From: Kocuria soli
GTDB lineage: Bacteria; Actinomycetota; Actinomycetes; Actinomycetales; Micrococcaceae
Reading direction: 5' to 3'
DNA: 64,000 nucleotides
Assembly: GCF_003797835.1 (NCBI RefSeq)
Contig: NZ_RKMF01000009.1
Coordinates: 1 to 64,000 of the forward strand
The notes beneath the pieces were generated by a model. It ran no database searches, had not been told where the DNA came from, and saw only the letters and a list, made by a program, of their open reading frames with translations. Numbering within the stretch: position 1 is the first letter of the stretch; every line of letters begins with the position of its first letter. Of this stretch, positions 8,399-18,042 are shown piece after piece. The translations under genes and the position numbers were made by a program.

Positions 8399-9575
8399 CC
8401 TCTGGTTCAAAGTGGTCCCATCCTCGTCCCCGGAGCTCCGCGGGGAGCTCACGTACTGGTGTCGTCCCGACCCGGACACGGTCGGCGACAGATTCCCGTG
8501 CGGTTCCGGTGGTGACGACGACCGTCGCCCCCCAGCCCGGAGGCACAGCCCTCACCGAGCCTAACGGACGTGCCCCGTGCGGCAGTCGCGTTCCGGCGGG
8601 GACGGTGGATAACAATCCGTGATCTTCTCCGCCGTGGAGCACCCAGTACAGCGGGTCTCGTCCCAGCCGTTCCCCCGCCGCGGCCAGCGGCCGCGCCAGG
8701 TCGTCCAGCGCGGCGGGATCCAGGTCCACGACGACGTCGGAGGCCTCCGCCACCCGCGTCAGGTCACGCACCAGACCGTCGGAGACGTCGATCATCGCAG
8801 TGGCCCCCGCCTCGGCCAACTGTGCACCCAACGGCGTGGGCGACACCGGACGGAGCTGGTTGTCCATGAGCTCGACCAGGTGCGGTTCGACCGTTCCCTT
8901 GGTGGAGGGGTCCTGGAGCAGGTCCAGCCCGGCGGCGGACCGGCCCACCGTCCCCGCCAGCGCCACCAGGTCTCCCGGACGGGCCCCGTTCCGGCGGATC
9001 GGCGCACGCCCCTCCAGGTCGCCCGTCACGGTGGCCGTGGCCGAGATTTCTCCACCGCGCCCCAGATCACCCCCGACGATGCCGCAGTGAACGGCTCCGC
9101 ACGCGATGGCGCCGGCGCGTAGACCGCGGGCGAAGTCCTCGACCCACCTGACGCTGGTACGGCCCGGGAGGGTCAGGGAGACCACCAGGGAGGAGGGCAC
9201 CGCACCCATCGCGGCCACGTCCGCAAGATTCTGGGTGGCACATTTGTGGCCGGTGTCGAAACCCGTGGAGACGACGCCGTTGGGCCAGGTCAGCTGGAAG
9301 TCCTGCCCTTGAACCTGGGTGTCGGTGGAGATCACGAATCGTCCGTCGGGCGCGGCGACCACCGCGCAGTCGTCCCCCGGGCCCAGGATCTCGTACCGTG
9401 ACCCGCCACCAGGCTCGTGAGCCCGTAGGTGCGGGGCGAAGCGGGCGATCAGCTGGGTCTCGCTGAGCTGGTCGACGGTCAAGCCGCCTCGGTCGGCATC
9501 GGCCGAGGACCTCGGGGGCTCGTCCCGCGGGGTCCGTTCTGCCACTGGGCGCACCGCCTCGAATCCTTCCACCAT
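8388..9575 (-). CDS. thiL: Thiamine-monophosphate kinase
   Basis: ThiL phosphorylates thiamine monophosphate to the active diphosphate. The 395-residue protein shows GPGDDCAVV near residue 65, the substrate/Mg loop STDTQVQGQDF near 85, the GGDLGRG motif near 170 and MIDVSDGLVRDL near 270, as in the PurM/ThiL fold. The first 45 residues are an unconserved charged extension. ATG 9575 begins MVEGFEAVRP. It heads the thiL-DAK2-recG-rsmD run and is divergent from the DUF3515 lipoprotein. Confidence 0.93.
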   Translation of the reverse strand: MVEGFEAVRPVAERTPRDEPPRSSADADRGGLTVDQLSETQLIARFAPHLRAHEPGGGSRYEILGPGDDCAVVAAPDGRFVISTDTQVQGQDFQLTWPNGVVSTGFDTGHKCATQNLADVAAMGAVPSSLVVSLTLPGRTSVRWVEDFARGLRAGAIACGAVHCGIVGGDLGRGGEISATATVTGDLEGRAPIRRNGARPGDLVALAGTVGRSAAGLDLLQDPSTKGTVEPHLVELMDNQLRPVSPTPLGAQLAEAGATAMIDVSDGLVRDLTRVAEASDVVVDLDPAALDDLARPLAAAGERLGRDPLYWVLHGGEDHGLLSTVPAGTRLPHGARPLGSVRAVPPGWGATVVVTTGTARESVADRVRVGTTPVRELPAELRGRGWDHFEPEDGV

Positions 9576-9620
9576 CGGTTCCTGCCGCCATCGCAGACCT
9601 CGCGAGACCGCAGATCTCAC

Positions 9621-9626
9621 TAGACT
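9621..9626 (+). promoter_or_regulatory. -10 element of DUF3515 lipoprotein gene (leaderless)
   Basis: TAGACT followed by 6 nt and ATG 9633, the same hexamer and spacing as at 1560-1572. Confidence 0.55.
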
Positions 9627-9632
9627 GCAGAC

Positions 9633-10157
9633 ATGCCTTCCGCCCCCGCCGTCCTCCCGCGTGCCCGCGCTCGCCTCCGTCGTCGAACACTGACCGCGCT
9701 CTTGGCGGTCTCGACGGCCGCTGCGCTGACCGGCTGTGGCCCGGGGGCCGTCGTCGTCGAACCCGCGGTGGACGCTGCCAACGCGGACTGTGCATCCGCC
9801 ATGCTCGCGATGCCCGGGGAGATCTCCGACCAGGCCCAACGCGAGACCACGAGCCAGGCGACCACGGCCTACGGGGACCCTGCTTCCCTGATCGTACGGT
9901 GCGGCGTCACTCCCCCGGAACCGACGACCGACATGTGCAGCCGCGTCAACGGCGTGGACTGGATCATCCGTGAGACGGACCAGGAGAACCGTTGGAAGGC
10001 CACCACCTACGGCCGGGAACCCGCTTTCGAGGTCACCTTCGACACGACCGTGGTTGCCTCGTCGACCGCACTCATCGACCTCAGCAGCGCGGTGGAAACC
10101 GTGGACCAGGACCGCGAGTGTCTCTCCGTGGACGAGACCCTGGAGGACGCAGGCTGA
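9633..10157 (+). CDS. DUF3515 family lipoprotein
   Basis: The 174-residue secreted lipoprotein has a basic N-region, a hydrophobic stretch and a lipobox LTGC near residue 34. The C-terminal part contains the DUF3515 hallmarks IVRCGVTPPEPT and VNGVDWI. Its function is unknown. From memory this family lies between ddl and thiL in mycobacteria and many other actinobacteria, as here, which hints at an envelope role but does not prove it. It ends 4 bases before the convergent ddl stop. Confidence 0.9.
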   Translation: MPSAPAVLPRARARLRRRTLTALLAVSTAAALTGCGPGAVVVEPAVDAANADCASAMLAMPGEISDQAQRETTSQATTAYGDPASLIVRCGVTPPEPTTDMCSRVNGVDWIIRETDQENRWKATTYGREPAFEVTFDTTVVASSTALIDLSSAVETVDQDRECLSVDETLEDAG

Positions 10158-10161
10158 CCCG

Positions 10162-11361
10162 TCAGCGCAGGCCCACGGGGCGTTCCAGGGCCAGCGTGAG
10201 CAACTCGTCGATCAGCTCGGAGTACTCCAGTCCAGACGCCGCCCACATGCGCGGGTACATCGAGATGGGCGTGAAGCCGGGCATCGTGTTGACTTCGTTG
10301 ATGATCACACGCTCGTCCTCGGTCACGAAGAAGTCCGCGCGGCACAGCCCTTCGCCCTCGATCGCCTCGAAGGCCTGAGCGGCGCGCTCCCGGATCGTGG
10401 CGATCACGTGCTCCGGGAACTCCGCCGGGCAACTCAACCGCGCGGAGGCCTGGGACACGTACTTGGCCTCGAAATCGTAGAAATCGTGCTCGTCGACCAC
10501 TTCGATCTCACCGGGCATCGACGTCCGCGGCGCCTGCGTGCCGTGACCCTCCAGGACGGCGCATTCGATCTCTCGGCCCACGATTCCCGCTTCCACGACC
10601 ACCTTGGGATCGAAGGACCGTGCCTCCTCGACGGCAGCTTCCAGAGCCGCCCGATCGGCCGGGTCCTCGACCTTGGTGATGCCGAAGGACGAACCGGCGC
10701 GGGCCGGCTTGACGAACACCGGTCCCCCGAGTTCGGCAACGGCCGCCATGGCGGCGTTCTTGTCCGCCCGCCAGGCCCGGTCACGAATGACCACGTACGG
10801 CCCCACCTCGAGTCCGGCCGATTCGAAGGCCATCTTCATGAAGTGCTTGTCCATGCCGATCGCCGAGGAGGTCACGCCGCAGCCCACGTAGGGCACGTGG
10901 GCCAGCTCCAGGAAACCCTGCAACGTCCCGTCCTCACCGTAGGGACCGTGCAACAGCGGCATGACCACGTCCACGTGCCGGAACCGTGAAATCTCGGAGA
11001 CCGGGGAGTTGTCCTTCTGCACCAGCAGTTCGCTCTCACGTCGGCCCAGGGGCAAGGTCACACGCTGCTCCCCCACGGGCAGTTCGGTGATCGTCTGGGC
11101 GTCGAGCAGCGCTTCGAGTTCCTCCTGGGAGTACAGGAACCACTCACCGGACCGGGCGATACCGATGGTGATGACGTCCCACTTGTCCCGGTCGATGGCA
11201 CCCAGGACGCCCCGCGCGGTGATCAACGAGATGCTGTGCTCGGAGGAGACCCCACCGAAGAGGACCGCCACGCAGGGCTTTCCCGAGTGACCCACTCCAG
11301 CGGAAGAAGCGGCCACGGACGAATCGTCGGCTGCCGTGGGCATGGTGTTGCCAGAGGTCAT
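10162..11361 (-). CDS. ddl: D-alanine--D-alanine ligase
   Basis: Ddl joins two D-alanines for the peptidoglycan stem peptide, using ATP. The 399-residue ATP-grasp enzyme shows VAVLFGGVSSEHSISL near residue 30, LLHGPYGEDGTLQG near 140, FVKPARAGSSFG near 220 and INEVNTMPGFT near 360. The ATG overlaps the gpsA stop as ATGA, so it is the last gene of the leuC-leuD-murA-plsC-gpsA-ddl series. An unconserved 27-residue N-terminal tail precedes the domain. Confidence 0.97.
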   Translation of the reverse strand: MTSGNTMPTAADDSSVAASSAGVGHSGKPCVAVLFGGVSSEHSISLITARGVLGAIDRDKWDVITIGIARSGEWFLYSQEELEALLDAQTITELPVGEQRVTLPLGRRESELLVQKDNSPVSEISRFRHVDVVMPLLHGPYGEDGTLQGFLELAHVPYVGCGVTSSAIGMDKHFMKMAFESAGLEVGPYVVIRDRAWRADKNAAMAAVAELGGPVFVKPARAGSSFGITKVEDPADRAALEAAVEEARSFDPKVVVEAGIVGREIECAVLEGHGTQAPRTSMPGEIEVVDEHDFYDFEAKYVSQASARLSCPAEFPEHVIATIRERAAQAFEAIEGEGLCRADFFVTEDERVIINEVNTMPGFTPISMYPRMWAASGLEYSELIDELLTLALERPVGLR

Positions 11362-12557
11362 GAGGGGGTTGCCTCCGATTTGAGTTGTCGGCCCAGCAAG
11401 AGCGGGGCCAGGTTTTCGACGGTGATGCGACCCTCCAGGATAGCCACGACGGCCTGGGTGATCGGCATGTCCACTCCGTGGGCGCGTGCCAGGGCGAGCA
11501 CCGCAGGTGCGGACTTGAGACCTTCCGCGGTCTGGGTCATCTCCCGGTGGATCTCGTCGAGCGTCTTGCCCTGGCCGAACAGGCGCCCCGCGGTGTGGTT
11601 GCGGGACAACGGGGAGGAACACGTGGCCACCAGGTCTCCAATGCCGGCGAGCCCGGACATGGTCTCCGGTTTCCCGCCCAGCGCCATGGCCAGTCGCGTG
11701 GACTCGGCCAGGCCGCGGGTGATGATCGAGGCCTTGGAGTTGTCCCCGTAGTGGCGTCCCTCGCAGATCCCCACGATCACCGCGATCACGTTCTTGGTCA
11801 GCCCCGCGATCTCCGTGCCGACCACGTCGGTGTTGGTGTACGGCCGGAAGTAGGGTGCGGCACAGGCGCGGGCCACTGCCGCCGCCAGCTCCGGGTCCCG
11901 GGCGGCGACGACGGAGGCCGTGGGCTGCTCGTCGGCGATCTCCATCGCCAGGTTCGGACCGGACAGCACGCAGGTCCGTGCGAACCACCCCGCGGCGTCA
12001 TGGCCGCCGTCGGCCTCGGGCCGGTGTTCGGCCAGGACCTTGGCCACCACCTCGGTCATCCGCAGGCCCGTTCCCTGTTCCAGGCCCTTGGCAAGGGAAA
12101 CCAGCGCTGCGTCCGGGTTCAGGTGCTCGGCGATGGCGGGCAACTTTCCGCGCAAGGTCTGGGCGGGCAGTGCCAGGACCACCAGGTCGGCGCCGTCCAG
12201 GGCCTCGCCCAGGTCGGCGGTGATCTCCAACGGGTCCGGCAGGTGCAGTCCGGGGACGTACTTCTGGTTGACGCGGGTCCTTGCGGTACGGGTCATGTCG
12301 TCCGCATTGCGACCCCACAGGACGACGCTCTCGGCAGTGCCCTGCAGCGCGTCCACTGCCTCGGGGGACGGGCCCGCGGAGGCATCCCGTCGTCGTCGTT
12401 CCTCGTCCCACGCGGCGTCCACCAGGACCTTGGCAAAGGTGGTTCCCCAGGATCCGGCCCCGAGCACCGCGGCCTTCCGGAATCCACCGTCGTGCTCGCT
12501 CCGGACGCGGCTGGCATCCACCGGCTGGGACGGTCCGGTCACTCCGGTTGTGTTCAT
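11358..12557 (-). CDS. gpsA: NAD(P)H-dependent glycerol-3-phosphate dehydrogenase
   Basis: GpsA makes sn-glycerol-3-phosphate for phospholipids; the next step, acylation, is plausibly served by the overlapping plsC. The 399-residue protein has the Rossmann motif GAGSWGTTFAKVL near 35, LVSLAKGLEQGTG near 150, the catalytic-lysine motif GLTKNVIAV near 245 and NHTAGRLFGQG near 310. An insert of about 25 residues rich in Arg and Ala sits between the first helix and the second strand, where other GpsA proteins have a short turn. ATG 12557 overlaps the plsC stop as ATGA. Confidence 0.96.
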   Translation of the reverse strand: MNTTGVTGPSQPVDASRVRSEHDGGFRKAAVLGAGSWGTTFAKVLVDAAWDEERRRRDASAGPSPEAVDALQGTAESVVLWGRNADDMTRTARTRVNQKYVPGLHLPDPLEITADLGEALDGADLVVLALPAQTLRGKLPAIAEHLNPDAALVSLAKGLEQGTGLRMTEVVAKVLAEHRPEADGGHDAAGWFARTCVLSGPNLAMEIADEQPTASVVAARDPELAAAVARACAAPYFRPYTNTDVVGTEIAGLTKNVIAVIVGICEGRHYGDNSKASIITRGLAESTRLAMALGGKPETMSGLAGIGDLVATCSSPLSRNHTAGRLFGQGKTLDEIHREMTQTAEGLKSAPAVLALARAHGVDMPITQAVVAILEGRITVENLAPLLLGRQLKSEATPS

Positions 12558-13348
12558 CGCCGTTCCCCTCGACGTCGGTCCCATCGCTTCGCGGGCGGTT
12601 GTTCGCCCCGCAGGTCGGCCAACAGAGCCGTGATGTCGTCGGTGATCGCCCGGGCCGCGGCCACCGTCTTGCCGTGCGGGATCATGCGCAGCCGCTCGTC
12701 CGGGCTCAAAGCCGCGAGCTCCGCAGTGCTCGGCGCCCAGGTCGACAGGTCCACGGGTGGCCCGAACTTCACCCGCACCGTCTTGCGGGGAAAGGGTCGG
12801 AAGTGCCGTTTGCGCTGCGGGTCCGGGCCGCGGCCGAGGATCTGCTCGTCGCCCCAGTGGGCCACGGGGATCACGGGGACGTCCATGGACATCGCCAGCC
12901 GCGCGGCACCCGGGAAGCCGTGCATCGGCCAGAGCTCGGGGTCGTGGGTCAGCGTCCCCTCGGGGTAGATGATCACGCTCCCGCCCGCGGCAATGTGCTT
13001 CTGCGCCGCCGACAGCGACTTCACGGAGTCGGCGGTCCCGCGTTTGACCGGCACCTGGGCCGTGCGGCGCAGGATCGTACCGAGTACGGGGACCGAGAAC
13101 AGTGAATCCTTCGCCAGGAAGGTGGGGTTGAGTCCGTAGTCGACCACCGCCATGGCGACCGTCATCGGATCCAGCTCGGAGGTGTGGTTCGGTGTGAGCA
13201 CGAACGGCCCACTGCGCGGGAGATGCTCCATGCCTTCGTACTCGAGCCCGGCCAGTGCAACGTAAGCCGGTTGGATGAAGGCGGCCAGGAACCGCACCAA
13301 CCGCGTGGTGTTGGGGTCATCCGTCCGGTGGACAGTGCGGGGCTTCAC
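12554..13348 (-). CDS. plsC: 1-acyl-sn-glycerol-3-phosphate acyltransferase (PlsC family)
   Basis: The 264-residue acyltransferase likely transfers an acyl group to the 2-position of lysophosphatidic acid. It has the HX4D catalytic motif in NHTSELD near residue 54, the FLAKDSLF region near 76, and the substrate-binding YPEGTLT near 128. It lies 14 bases after murA and overlaps gpsA by 4 bases, so glycerol-3-phosphate synthesis and acylation are coupled. The C-terminal 20 residues are strongly basic. Confidence 0.93.
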   Translation of the reverse strand: MKPRTVHRTDDPNTTRLVRFLAAFIQPAYVALAGLEYEGMEHLPRSGPFVLTPNHTSELDPMTVAMAVVDYGLNPTFLAKDSLFSVPVLGTILRRTAQVPVKRGTADSVKSLSAAQKHIAAGGSVIIYPEGTLTHDPELWPMHGFPGAARLAMSMDVPVIPVAHWGDEQILGRGPDPQRKRHFRPFPRKTVRVKFGPPVDLSTWAPSTAELAALSPDERLRMIPHGKTVAAARAITDDITALLADLRGEQPPAKRWDRRRGERR

Positions 13349-13362
13349 CGGTCCACCGCGCC

Positions 13363-14682
13363 TCAGGCGTCGACGACGTCGAAATTCGCGCCCAGGGCCT
13401 CGAGCTTCGAGGTGAAGCGCTCGTAACCGCGCTGGATCAGTTCCACGCCGGTCACCTTCGACCGTCCCTCGGCCCCCAGCGCCGCGATCAGGTGGGAGAA
13501 GCCGCCGCGCAGGTCCGGGACGTGGATGTCCTTGGCCTTGAGCGGGGTCCGCCCGGAGATGATCGCGGAGTGCACGAAGTTGGACTGGCCGAACCGGCAG
13601 GGGGTGGAGCCCAGGCAGTCGCGGTGCAACTGGATGTTGGCCCCCATGCCCTTGAGTGCGCGGGTGAAACCGAACCGGTTCTCGTAGACGGTTTCGTGCA
13701 CGATCGACACGCCGTCGGCCTGGGTCAGGGCGACCACCAGGGGCTGCTGCCAGTCGGTCATGAAGCCGGGGTGCACGTCCGTCTCCACCACCAGCGGGTT
13801 GAGGGACCCGCCGGGGTGGCTGAACTGGATGCCGTCGTCGCGGATGTCCAGGTCACCACCGGTCTTCCGGAACACGTTGAGGAAGGTCATCATGTCGGAC
13901 TGGGTGGCGCCCTTGACGAAGATGGAGCCGCCGGTGACCAGCGCGGCCGACCCCCAGGACGCGGCCTCGATCCGGTCGCACATGGCGCGGTGGTTGTAGC
14001 CCTTGAGCTCCTCCACGCCTTCGATGTGGATGACCCGGTCGGTCTGCACGGTGATGATGGCGCCCATCTTCTGCAGGACCGCGATCAGGTTCATGATCTC
14101 GGGTTCGGTTGCGGCCCCGCGCAGTTCGGTGCGACCGCGAGCGCGTGTGGCCGACAGCAGCACCTGTTCGGTCGCACCCACGGACGGGTAGGGCAGCTCG
14201 ACCTTGGCGCCGTGCAGGCCGTTGGGGGCCGACATCTTGATGCCGGATTCGAGCTTCTCCACCTTTGCGCCGAAGTTGCGCAGCACGTCCAGGTGGTAGT
14301 TGATGGGCCGGTCGCCGATCTTGCACCCACCCAGGTCCGGGATGAAAGCCTCCCCCAGGGTGTGCAGCAGCGGACCGCACAACAGGATCGGGATGCGCGA
14401 ATCGCCCGCGTGGGCGTCGATGTCCGCGTAGCGGGCGCGGGTCACGTTCGATGGATCCAGGGTCAGCGCACCTTGACCGTCGTTGTTGACCTCGACGCCG
14501 TGGAGAGCCACCAGGTCGGTCACGACCTTGACGTCCTTGATCTCCGGCACGTTCTGCAACACGGAGGGCGTGGAGCCGAGCAGTGCGGCGACCATGGCCT
14601 TGGGCACGAAGTTCTTGGCGCCGCGCACCTCGATGGTGCCTTCCAGCGGAACGCCGCCGGTGATCTGCAGTGCGCTGGTCAT
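13363..14682 (-). CDS. murA: UDP-N-acetylglucosamine 1-carboxyvinyltransferase, Cys-type copy
   Basis: MurA transfers enolpyruvate from PEP to UDP-GlcNAc, the first committed step of peptidoglycan synthesis. The 439-residue protein keeps Lys23 (GAKNFVPK), the catalytic loop cysteine Cys120 in LGGCKIGDRP, the Asp of FMTDWQQP near 318 and the late Arg of QRGYERF. With Cys it should be the fosfomycin-reactive type. A second paralogue at 60080 has Asp here. ATG 14682 follows GGGAGACC. The 190-base gap to leuD carries a -10-like TAAGAT and a leader hairpin. Division of labour between the two copies is unknown. Confidence 0.9.
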   Translation of the reverse strand: MTSALQITGGVPLEGTIEVRGAKNFVPKAMVAALLGSTPSVLQNVPEIKDVKVVTDLVALHGVEVNNDGQGALTLDPSNVTRARYADIDAHAGDSRIPILLCGPLLHTLGEAFIPDLGGCKIGDRPINYHLDVLRNFGAKVEKLESGIKMSAPNGLHGAKVELPYPSVGATEQVLLSATRARGRTELRGAATEPEIMNLIAVLQKMGAIITVQTDRVIHIEGVEELKGYNHRAMCDRIEAASWGSAALVTGGSIFVKGATQSDMMTFLNVFRKTGGDLDIRDDGIQFSHPGGSLNPLVVETDVHPGFMTDWQQPLVVALTQADGVSIVHETVYENRFGFTRALKGMGANIQLHRDCLGSTPCRFGQSNFVHSAIISGRTPLKAKDIHVPDLRGGFSHLIAALGAEGRSKVTGVELIQRGYERFTSKLEALGANFDVVDA

Positions 14683-14720
14683 GGTCTCCCGATCTGTCGT
14701 CGATGCCCTCTGTCCTCCGA

Positions 14721-14765
14721 GGGCAGTGCCGAGCCTTGCCCCGGATTCAGCACTGCCCCATCTTA
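14721..14765 (-). promoter_or_regulatory. Possible murA promoter (-10 TAAGAT) and 5'-leader hairpin
   Basis: On the minus strand a TAAGAT hexamer (14760-14765) is followed by a 9-bp stem GGGCAGTGC/GCACTGCCC (14750-14758 with 14721-14729, 20-nt loop) within an inferred leader of about 75 nt before the murA ATG. This would let murA be transcribed independently of leuCD. The hairpin is seen directly; its function is inference. Confidence 0.4.
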
Positions 14766-14872
14766 GGGGTGATTGACGGGCGTTCGACGACGCCGCGCGT
14801 GGGTCGCGGCCAGTTCGCCTACTCACCCGTAGCTTCACCCCGTCCACGTTCTCTCGGAGAGCCAGGTCCGAT

Positions 14873-15472
14873 TCAGGTTCGCGCTGGTAGCGTCCGCGGC
14901 AGCCAGGCCGGACGCTGCCGCTCATAAGCGGCGATGTCCTCTTCGTGCTGGAGCGTGAGACCGATGTCGTCCAAGCCCTCGATGAGCCGCCAGCGCGTGT
15001 AGTCGTCGATCTGGAACGGGACCGTGAGTGATCCCACGCTCACCGTGCGCGCTTCCAGGTCCACCGTGACCTCGGTTCCGGGCTCCTCCTCGATGCGCTT
15101 CCAGATCAGTTCGACGTCGGACTGGTCGACCTGTGCCGCCAGCAGCCCCTGCTTGCCCGAGTTCCCGCGGAAGATGTCCGCGAATCGGGAGGAGATGACC
15201 ACCTTGAACCCGTAGTCCCGCAGCGCCCACACGGCGTGTTCGCGGGATGATCCGGTCCCGAAGTCAGGGCCGGCGACCAGGACCGACCCGTTGCGGTACG
15301 GCTCCTGGTTCAACACGAAGTTCTCCTGCTTGCGCCAGGAGGCGAACAGTGCGTCGTCGAAGCCGGTCTTGGTGATCCGCTTGAGGTAGACCGCGGGGAT
15401 GATCTGATCGGTGTCGACGTTGGACTGGCGCAGCGGAACCGCGACGCCCGTGTGGGTGGTGAACTTTTCCAT
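14873..15472 (-). CDS. leuD: 3-isopropylmalate dehydratase small subunit
   Basis: LeuD with LeuC isomerises 2- to 3-isopropylmalate in leucine synthesis. The 199-residue protein shows [14 protein letters not shown] near residue 18 and [14 protein letters not shown] near 71, both classic small-subunit motifs, at the usual length. It lies 81 bases after leuC on the same strand and is probably co-transcribed with it. Confidence 0.97.
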   Translation of the reverse strand: MEKFTTHTGVAVPLRQSNVDTDQIIPAVYLKRITKTGFDDALFASWRKQENFVLNQEPYRNGSVLVAGPDFGTGSSREHAVWALRDYGFKVVISSRFADIFRGNSGKQGLLAAQVDQSDVELIWKRIEEEPGTEVTVDLEARTVSVGSLTVPFQIDDYTRWRLIEGLDDIGLTLQHEEDIAAYERQRPAWLPRTLPART

Positions 15473-15553
15473 GGGTGCTCCTGCTGTGTGCTGGGATCGA
15501 TGGCGCCGGGTCAGCGCGGGCGGCTCGGTCGAACGGTGGGGCGGCGTCGCGGC

Positions 15554-17017
15554 TCAGGCGTCGACGGGGTCCAGGTCGGACGGTGCCGCAAGGGTGCCTC
15601 GCACGGCCGTTGCGGCGGCCACCACCGGGGACACCAGGTGCGTCCGCCCGCCCTTGCCCTGACGACCTTCGAAATTGCGGTTCGACGTCGATGCGCAGCG
15701 CTGCCCGGATTCCAGCTGGTCCGGGTTCATGCCCAGGCACATGGAGCAACCCGCGAAGCGCCAGTCCGCACCGAAATCCTTGAAGACCCGGTCCAGACCT
15801 TCCTCCTCCGCCTGGATGCGGACCTTCTGGGAGCCGGGCACCACCATCATCGTCACGTTGGCGGCCTTGGAACGTCCCTTGACGATGTCGGCGGCCAGCC
15901 TGAGGTCCTCGATCCGGGAGTTGGTGCACGAGCCCAGGAACACGACGTCAACCGGGATCTCCTTCATGGGAGTGCCCGGGACCAGGTCCATGTACTCGAG
16001 TGCGCGTCGAGCCGCGGCCTTGTCGTTGTCCTCACCGAAGGCCTCGGGGTCGGGAACCGCTTCGGAGAGCGCAACCCCCTGGCCGGGGTTGGTCCCCCAG
16101 GTCACGAAGGGCTCGAGCTGGTCGGCGTCGATGACCACCTCGGCGTCGTAGATCGCACCGTCATCGGTACGCAAAGACTTCCAGTACTCGACCGCCTCCT
16201 CCCAGTCCTGCCCCTGCGGGGCGTGCGGGCGGCCCTGGACGTAGTCGAAGGTGGTCTGATCCGGGGCGATCATTCCGGCCCGGGCGCCCGCTTCGATCGA
16301 CATGTTGCAGATGGTCATGCGGGCTTCCATGGACAGTTCCTCGATGGCGCTGCCGCGGTATTCCAGGACGTAGCCCTGCCCGCCACCCGTGCCGATCTTG
16401 GCGATCACGGCCAGGATGATGTCCTTGGACGAGACTCCCGGACGCAGGTGCCCGTCCACGCGGATGGACATGGTCTTGAACGGTGCCAGCGGAAGGGTCT
16501 GCGTGGCCATCACGTGTTCGACCTCTGAGGTACCGATGCCGAAGGCCAGCGCCCCGAAGGCACCGTGGGTGGAGGTGTGGGAGTCACCGCACACCACCGT
16601 CATGCCGGGCATGGTTATGCCGAGCTGAGGGCCCACCACGTGCACGATTCCCTGCTCGTCGTCGCCGAGCGAGTGCAGCCGGACACCGAATTCCTCCGCG
16701 TTGGCGCGCAAGGTCTCGATCTGCTTGCGGGAGGTCTCGTCGGCGATGCGCTTGAAGATGTCCTGGGTGGGGGTGTTGTGGTCCTCCGTGCCCAGGGTGA
16801 GATCGGTCCGCCGCAGTCCGCGCCCGGCCAACCGCAGCCCCTCGAAGGCCTGCGGCGAGGTCACCTCGTGGATCAGGTGCAGGTCAATGTAGAGCAGGTC
16901 CGGCTGACCGCCCTCCCCTTTGCGCACCAAGTGGGCCGCCCAGACCTTCTCGGCAAGAGTTTTCGGCGCGGAGTCGGAAGCGACGGCCGCCGTGAACGGG
17001 CTCGGGCTGCTCGGCAT
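15554..17017 (-). CDS. leuC: 3-isopropylmalate dehydratase large subunit
   Basis: LeuC is the [4Fe-4S] aconitase-family subunit of isopropylmalate isomerase. The 487-residue protein has [19 protein letters not shown] near 150, the first cluster cysteine in GSCTNSR near 365 and the CSMC pair near 425, and is full length. ATG 17017 follows GGAGGACAACATC. The gene is divergent from an NdgR-like IclR regulator, the usual arrangement for control of leuCD in actinobacteria. Confidence 0.97.
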   Translation of the reverse strand: MPSSPSPFTAAVASDSAPKTLAEKVWAAHLVRKGEGGQPDLLYIDLHLIHEVTSPQAFEGLRLAGRGLRRTDLTLGTEDHNTPTQDIFKRIADETSRKQIETLRANAEEFGVRLHSLGDDEQGIVHVVGPQLGITMPGMTVVCGDSHTSTHGAFGALAFGIGTSEVEHVMATQTLPLAPFKTMSIRVDGHLRPGVSSKDIILAVIAKIGTGGGQGYVLEYRGSAIEELSMEARMTICNMSIEAGARAGMIAPDQTTFDYVQGRPHAPQGQDWEEAVEYWKSLRTDDGAIYDAEVVIDADQLEPFVTWGTNPGQGVALSEAVPDPEAFGEDNDKAAARRALEYMDLVPGTPMKEIPVDVVFLGSCTNSRIEDLRLAADIVKGRSKAANVTMMVVPGSQKVRIQAEEEGLDRVFKDFGADWRFAGCSMCLGMNPDQLESGQRCASTSNRNFEGRQGKGGRTHLVSPVVAAATAVRGTLAAPSDLDPVDA

Positions 17018-17145
17018 GATGTTGTCCTCCGGAGGCGGGTGCCACAGCCCGGGGTGTCTACCCGTACGGGTGGTGGCGATTGCGGATGAAGCTGTAGGAC
17101 AAGCATCCGGAGCGCACGCGAGCGGCGCCACAACTTTCGCACACT

Positions 17146-17160
17146 TCTCGAATAATGAGA
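17146..17160. promoter_or_regulatory. Candidate IclR/NdgR operator (TCTC-N7-GAGA dyad)
   Basis: The 15-bp element TCTCGAATAATGAGA lies between leuC and the divergent IclR gene. Its AT-rich centre is unusual in this GC-rich sequence, and it ends 4 bases before the regulator's -10, so binding would block autoregulated transcription. IclR proteins bind such imperfect palindromes. The assignment to this protein is inference from position. Confidence 0.5.
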
Positions 17161-17163
17161 CGC

Positions 17164-17169
17164 TAATAT
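17164..17169 (+). promoter_or_regulatory. -10 element of IclR regulator (leaderless)
   Basis: TAATAT with exactly 6 nt to the ATG at 17176, and no Shine-Dalgarno sequence. Confidence 0.55.
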
Positions 17170-17175
17170 CAACAC

Positions 17176-17952
17176 ATGGACATCATCGGCCGTAAGCCAC
17201 CCGCCACGGAGATCGATCAGCAGGACCCGGAGTCCTCGTTCTCACCGAGCGGGGTGGGAGTGATCGACAAGGCCTCACTGATCCTCGACCTCCTGGAGGC
17301 GGGTCCGGCGTCGCTCTCCCAACTGGTCTCGGCCACGGGCATCTCGCGCCCGACCGTGCACCGCCTGGCCTCCGCCCTGGCGCACCACCGTCTCCTGGGG
17401 CGCGACATTCAAGGTCGGTTCGTCCTGGGCTCCCGCCTGGTCGAACTCGCCTCCGCCGCCGGTGAGGACCGGCTCATCGCCGCGGCTGGAGCCGTCCTGG
17501 TGCAGCTCCGCGACGCCACGGGTGAGTCCTCCCAGATCTTCCGGCGGCAGGGCGAATGGCGCGTCTGCGTCGCCTCCTCCGAACGCCCCATCGGCCTGCG
17601 GGACACCATTCCCGTGGGCACCCAGTTGTCCATGAAGGCCGGTTCCGCCGCGCAGGTCCTGGTGGCCTGGGAGGACCACGACCGTCTGCTGGAGGGGCTC
17701 AACGGCGCCCGCTTCACCGCGACCATGCTCGCCGGTGTACGACGCCGCGGCTGGGCCCAGTCGATCGGCGAACGCGAGTCAGGGATCGCCTCCGTGTCTG
17801 CCCCAGTCCGAGGCCCCGGGGGACGCGTGATCGCCGCCGTGTCCATTTCGGGGCCGATCGAACGACTCACGCGGCAACCGGGGCGCCAGCACGCCGAGAC
17901 CGTGGTCACCGCGGCCCGGCAGCTCACCCAGGCGATCCGCCCCGGCACCTGA
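17176..17952 (+). CDS. IclR-family regulator, NdgR/LtbR-like
   Basis: The 258-residue protein has an N-terminal winged helix (about residues 30-90, with [16 protein letters not shown] as the recognition region) and a C-terminal IclR effector domain ending in [10 protein letters not shown]. Divergent location next to leuCD identifies it as the NdgR/LtbR type, known in Streptomyces and Corynebacterium to control leucine and other amino acid genes. It likely senses amino acid state and regulates leuCD and itself through the 17146-17160 dyad. Specificity is inferred from context. Confidence 0.88.
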   Translation: MDIIGRKPPATEIDQQDPESSFSPSGVGVIDKASLILDLLEAGPASLSQLVSATGISRPTVHRLASALAHHRLLGRDIQGRFVLGSRLVELASAAGEDRLIAAAGAVLVQLRDATGESSQIFRRQGEWRVCVASSERPIGLRDTIPVGTQLSMKAGSAAQVLVAWEDHDRLLEGLNGARFTATMLAGVRRRGWAQSIGERESGIASVSAPVRGPGGRVIAAVSISGPIERLTRQPGRQHAETVVTAARQLTQAIRPGT

Positions 17953-17978
17953 CACGCCGGCCCACCGCCCCGAACACG

Positions 17979-18018
17979 AACCGCCCGCGGAGTTCCTTTC
18001 GGAACAGCGCGGGCGGTT
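17979..18018. terminator. Bidirectional terminator hairpin
   Basis: An 11-bp stem AACCGCCCGCG/CGCGGGCGGTT (17979-17989 with 18008-18018) encloses a second GTTCC/GGAAC stem. It lies between the convergent IclR gene and the downstream GTPase, so it can serve both strands. Confidence 0.75.
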
Positions 18019-18042
18019 TCAGGCTCTACCGGGGAACGCCGG

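Noticed and set aside
16873-17175. Minus-strand reading frame over the leuC start with MLVLQLHPQ, resembling a leucine leader peptide
   Set aside because: It runs through the leuC start codon out of frame without a stop until 16873, shows no terminator hairpin between it and leuC, and its upstream region is shared with the IclR promoter. The composition is probably chance.
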